In this document: piece after piece, positions 61,926 through 64,000 of the stretch
Layout: every line of letters starts with the position of its first letter
Numbering within the stretch: the stretch's first letter is position 1
Origin: Streptomyces sp. cg36
GTDB lineage: Bacteria > Actinomycetota > Actinomycetes > Streptomycetales > Streptomycetaceae
DNA length: 64,000 nt
Reading direction: 5' to 3'
NCBI RefSeq assembly: GCF_041080675.1
Contig: NZ_CP163520.1
Span: forward strand, 6,849,501 to 6,913,500
Program-made: the position numbers and the translations under genes
Notes under the pieces: generated by a model
Told to the model about the DNA's origin: nothing
What the model saw: the letters and a program-made list of their open reading frames with translations, nothing else
Database searches by the model: none

Positions 61926-62861
61926 CTAGCCGAGGGCGCGCAGGGCCGGGACGAAGGCGACCAGGAGCGGGACCACCGGCACCAGGGCCGCCGCCGCCGT
62001 CAGCCGCAGGCGGTGGCCCGCGGTGAGCCGGGGGGAGGCGGCCAGCAGGCGCTCGACCCGCTTGGGGACCTCGCCCTCCGGCGCCGGGCAGGGCCCGAAC
62101 ACGCCCCGGTTCTCGTTGAGTTCGACCAGGGCGAGGGCGATCGTGAGCCGCCCGTAGCGCCGCGAGGCGACGTCGTCGGCGGCCAGCTCCACCAGCCGGT
62201 GCATCTCGTCCCGGAACGCCGCGAACACCGGGATCTTCGGGAACCCGTTGGCCAGCGCCGCCGAGCAGTGCAGCAGCCAGTCGTGGCGGGCGCGCGCGTG
62301 GCCCTGCTCGTGGGCGAGCACCGCGTCCAGCTGGCGGCCCTTGAGGCGGTGGAGCGCGGCCGTGGTGATGACCAGCTGGGGGCTGGGGCCGGGCAGCCAC
62401 CAGGCGTCGGGCCGCTGCGCCTCCAGGACGACCAGCGGCGCCCCGCCGGGCTCCTCGCCGGGCAGCAGCGGCGCGCGCACCAGCAGCTCCGAGCGCCGCG
62501 CCCGGCGCCGGGCGCGCGCCCCGCGGATCTCCCGGGTCAGCATCGCGGCCGTCCAGGCGCCGCCGCAGAAGAGCAGCACCGCGAGGGCCGCGGACCAGGG
62601 TCCGTACGGGCCCAGCGCGTACGCGTCGATCACCGCGCGCGGGGCGGGGGCGAACACCTGGCCCCGGACGGTCCGCCAGGCCGCCGCCGCGCTGAAGACC
62701 ATCGCCAGCGCGAAGCACAGCAGCACCGCGGCCACCACGCACTGCCAGACCCACAGCGCCACCACCGGCTCGCGCTCGGCCCAGTGGGCGCGAGCGAACA
62801 GCCGCGGGGCCAGCACGGCGGCCACGGCGCCGAGCGCCAGCAGCGCGAGGGAGACCATCAT
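61926..62861 (-). CDS. M56/BlaR1-like membrane metalloprotease
   Basis: 311-residue zinc protease. Membrane helices lie at about 1-60, 85-110 and near the C-terminus. The zinc site is VLAHEQGHARARHD (HExxH), with the third ligand region VELAADDVASRRYG. This is the protease part of BlaR1/MecR1-type sensors, but there is no penicillin-binding sensor domain. Such genes usually follow a BlaI-type repressor; here the upstream neighbour is a DUF5134 gene and no BlaI gene is in the window. It may cleave a repressor encoded elsewhere. Confidence 0.9.
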   Translation of the reverse strand: MMVSLALLALGAVAAVLAPRLFARAHWAEREPVVALWVWQCVVAAVLLCFALAMVFSAAAAWRTVRGQVFAPAPRAVIDAYALGPYGPWSAALAVLLFCGGAWTAAMLTREIRGARARRRARRSELLVRAPLLPGEEPGGAPLVVLEAQRPDAWWLPGPSPQLVITTAALHRLKGRQLDAVLAHEQGHARARHDWLLHCSAALANGFPKIPVFAAFRDEMHRLVELAADDVASRRYGRLTIALALVELNENRGVFGPCPAPEGEVPKRVERLLAASPRLTAGHRLRLTAAAALVPVVPLLVAFVPALRALG

Positions 62862-62934
62862 GGTCTCAGCCTATGAGCGGGGCCCCGCCGATAGGTATGA
62901 CCTCGCGCGCCAAGTGACGCACGCCACGTTTTGA

Positions 62935-63519
62935 TCACAGCGCGAGCAGCATCGCCAGCATCGCCATTCCCATCGAAAGGCGGCAGGCCAGGGCGAGTTC
63001 GGGCCGCGCGCCCCAGCCGGGCGCGCCCGCGGCGGCGCCGTCGCGCGCCGGGCCGGCCGCCGGCACCAGCCGGACGCCCGTGGTGAGGACGTAGCCGACG
63101 TAGTACACCACCAGCACCCCCGTGAGCAGGGGGATCCCGCCCGCCGGGCCGGTGTGGCCCTCGTGGGCGTGGCCGCCGGAGCCGGTCATCGCCAGCGCCA
63201 TGTAGACCATCGCGAGCGCGCCGACCGCGTGGTGCAGATGGTGGTGGCCGCCCGCGCCCCGGCCGTGCGCCCGCACCAGCCAGCCCGCGCGCAGCGCCAC
63301 GGCCGCGAACACCGCGGCGTAGACCCCCGGCAGCCAGGGCGGCGGGGTGGCGAAGGCGGCCGGGACGGCCATCGCGGCCATGCCGAAGCCCATCACCGCC
63401 TCGCCGCCGGCCGCGCTGCGCGCCCGTTCGCAGCGGCTGCGCAGCCGCAGCACGCAGTACGCGCCGGTGGCCGCGCACACCGCCACGAGCAGCCAGCCGG
63501 ACAGTGCGGATCCGTGCAT
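62935..63519 (-). CDS. DUF5134 membrane protein
   Basis: 194-residue protein with about five hydrophobic segments and a His-rich loop (HGRGAGGHHHLHHAVG and GSGGHAHEGH). This matches the DUF5134 family, which is common beside M56 proteases in Streptomyces. The His cluster could bind metal. Function is unknown. GGAGG lies just before the ATG (complement of 63517-63519); the in-frame extension to 63708 is Pro/Arg-rich and unlikely. It is 73 bp upstream of the M56 gene on the same strand. Confidence 0.82.
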   Translation of the reverse strand: MHGSALSGWLLVAVCAATGAYCVLRLRSRCERARSAAGGEAVMGFGMAAMAVPAAFATPPPWLPGVYAAVFAAVALRAGWLVRAHGRGAGGHHHLHHAVGALAMVYMALAMTGSGGHAHEGHTGPAGGIPLLTGVLVVYYVGYVLTTGVRLVPAAGPARDGAAAGAPGWGARPELALACRLSMGMAMLAMLLAL

Positions 63520-63697
63520 GGCACGCCTCCCCGCTCGACATGTGGCCCTGCCGAGAAGTCGATTCCCGCACCGGCCGCCGCGCACGCGGGCGCAAGGGCA
63601 CACAGGGGGAGCGCGCGGGGGAGCGGGGGCTCGCGGGGGCGGGGTTAAGGTCGGGGGGCCGCCGCTACGTGACGATGCAGTTGGGAGAGGGTTCGCC

Positions 63698-64000
63698 ATG
63701 GAGACCACCCGCGCCGGAGAGCTGAGCTACCGGGACGCCACCGAGGCCGATGTGGAGGAGCTGGTGCCGCTCATCGAGTCGGCCTACCGCGGCGACGCCA
63801 GCCGGGTCGGCTGGACCACCGAGGCGGACCTCCTCCAGGGGCAGCGCACCGACCCGGAAGGGGTGCGCCAGGTGATCACCAAGCCCGCCAGCCGGCTGCT
63901 CGCCGTGGAGCGCGGGGGCCGGATCGTCGCCTGCTGCCAGCTCGAACACCGCGGTGAAGCGGCCTACTTCGGCATGTTCGCGGTCCGCCCCGAGCTCCAG
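63698..64000 (+). CDS. GNAT-family N-acetyltransferase (3' end off window)
   Basis: 101 codons of a GNAT acetyltransferase from an ATG behind GGAGAGG to the right edge. The visible part has the N-terminal strand-helix LSYRDATEADVEELVPLIESAYRGD, a central KPASRLLAVERGGRIVACCQLE and the start of motif A (AAYFGMFAVRPELQ), where the acetyl-CoA-binding Q/RxxGxG/A would follow. Its substrate cannot be told. It is divergent from the DUF5134 gene across 178 bp that holds nothing I can name. Confidence 0.88.
   Translation, partial: METTRAGELSYRDATEADVEELVPLIESAYRGDASRVGWTTEADLLQGQRTDPEGVRQVITKPASRLLAVERGGRIVACCQLEHRGEAAYFGMFAVRPELQ

Overview
This window comes from a very GC-rich actinobacterial chromosome, almost certainly Streptomyces or a close relative. 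The evidence is third-position G/C bias throughout, many GTG starts, frequent ATGA/GTGA stop-start overlaps, MurT with a zinc ribbon, a Streptomyces-type chitinase promoter with GGTCCAGACC boxes, a DasR-like site, and a MAB_1171c-type membrane protein beside an ImmA/IrrE protease. About 53 protein genes are supported, two of them cut by the window edges. I saw no rRNA, tRNA, CRISPR array, insertion sequence or prophage. The gene order looks like chromosomal arm or core/arm transition, with scattered metabolic and envelope genes and several divergent regulator-target pairs with readable operators.

Layout. 1-8.8 kb: murT (partial), def, a TetR regulator divergent from an acyl-CoA dehydrogenase, glutathione peroxidase, TesB thioesterase, a Ski2-like helicase and a YdjM-like membrane protein. 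8.9-12.6 kb: a small Trypco1-type protein followed by a 1,100-residue fusion of trypsin-like protease, nSTAND1 NTPase, hybrid histidine kinase and receiver domain, then a 14-copy 18-bp minisatellite. 13-16.6 kb: a heterodimeric ABC exporter with asymmetric ATP sites. 16.7-19.8 kb: a secreted PNGase A-like amidase facing a Tat-exported GH109-like glycosidase. 20-27.9 kb: MarR with a D-lactate dehydrogenase-type FAD/Fe-S protein, a divergent ABC exporter, MltG, a flavin monooxygenase and YjbQ. 28-33.7 kb: TetR divergent from a four-gene molybdenum aldehyde oxidoreductase operon (PaoABC/XdhC type). 33.7-37.1 kb: ImmA/IrrE protease, MAB_1171c transporter and a TPR-like protein, translationally coupled, plus a secreted DUF3574 protein.

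37.1-43.4 kb is the most unusual locus. A 75-residue double-glycine-leader peptide has a cysteine-free core built on an almost continuous GxxxG glycine zipper. It is followed by a hairpin and then the complete NHLM export trio: HlyD-like adaptor, C39 peptidase-ABC and a second ABC. No modification enzyme is present. 43.7-53 kb has an aminosugar flavour: GH18 chitinase with a readable promoter, a lactonase-family gene behind a DasR-like site, and a BadF-type N-acetylglucosamine kinase coupled to ung. Between these lie a TDT transporter, a cupin, an Lrp regulator divergent from a FUSC protein, and a CbiX-like protein. 53-64 kb: a BNR-repeat protein divergent from a ceramidase-like enzyme, an Old Yellow Enzyme divergent from an ArsR-type regulator, an FprA-like reductase, TetR, then a minus-strand run of DUF5134, M56 peptidase, PAP2 phosphatase and HAD hydrolase, and a partial GNAT.

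Two candidates for undescribed systems stand out: the glycine-zipper peptide with its NHLM exporter, and the protease-STAND-phosphorelay fusion with its Trypco1 partner. Both are argued from sequence motifs read by eye. No database search, structure prediction or alignment was run.
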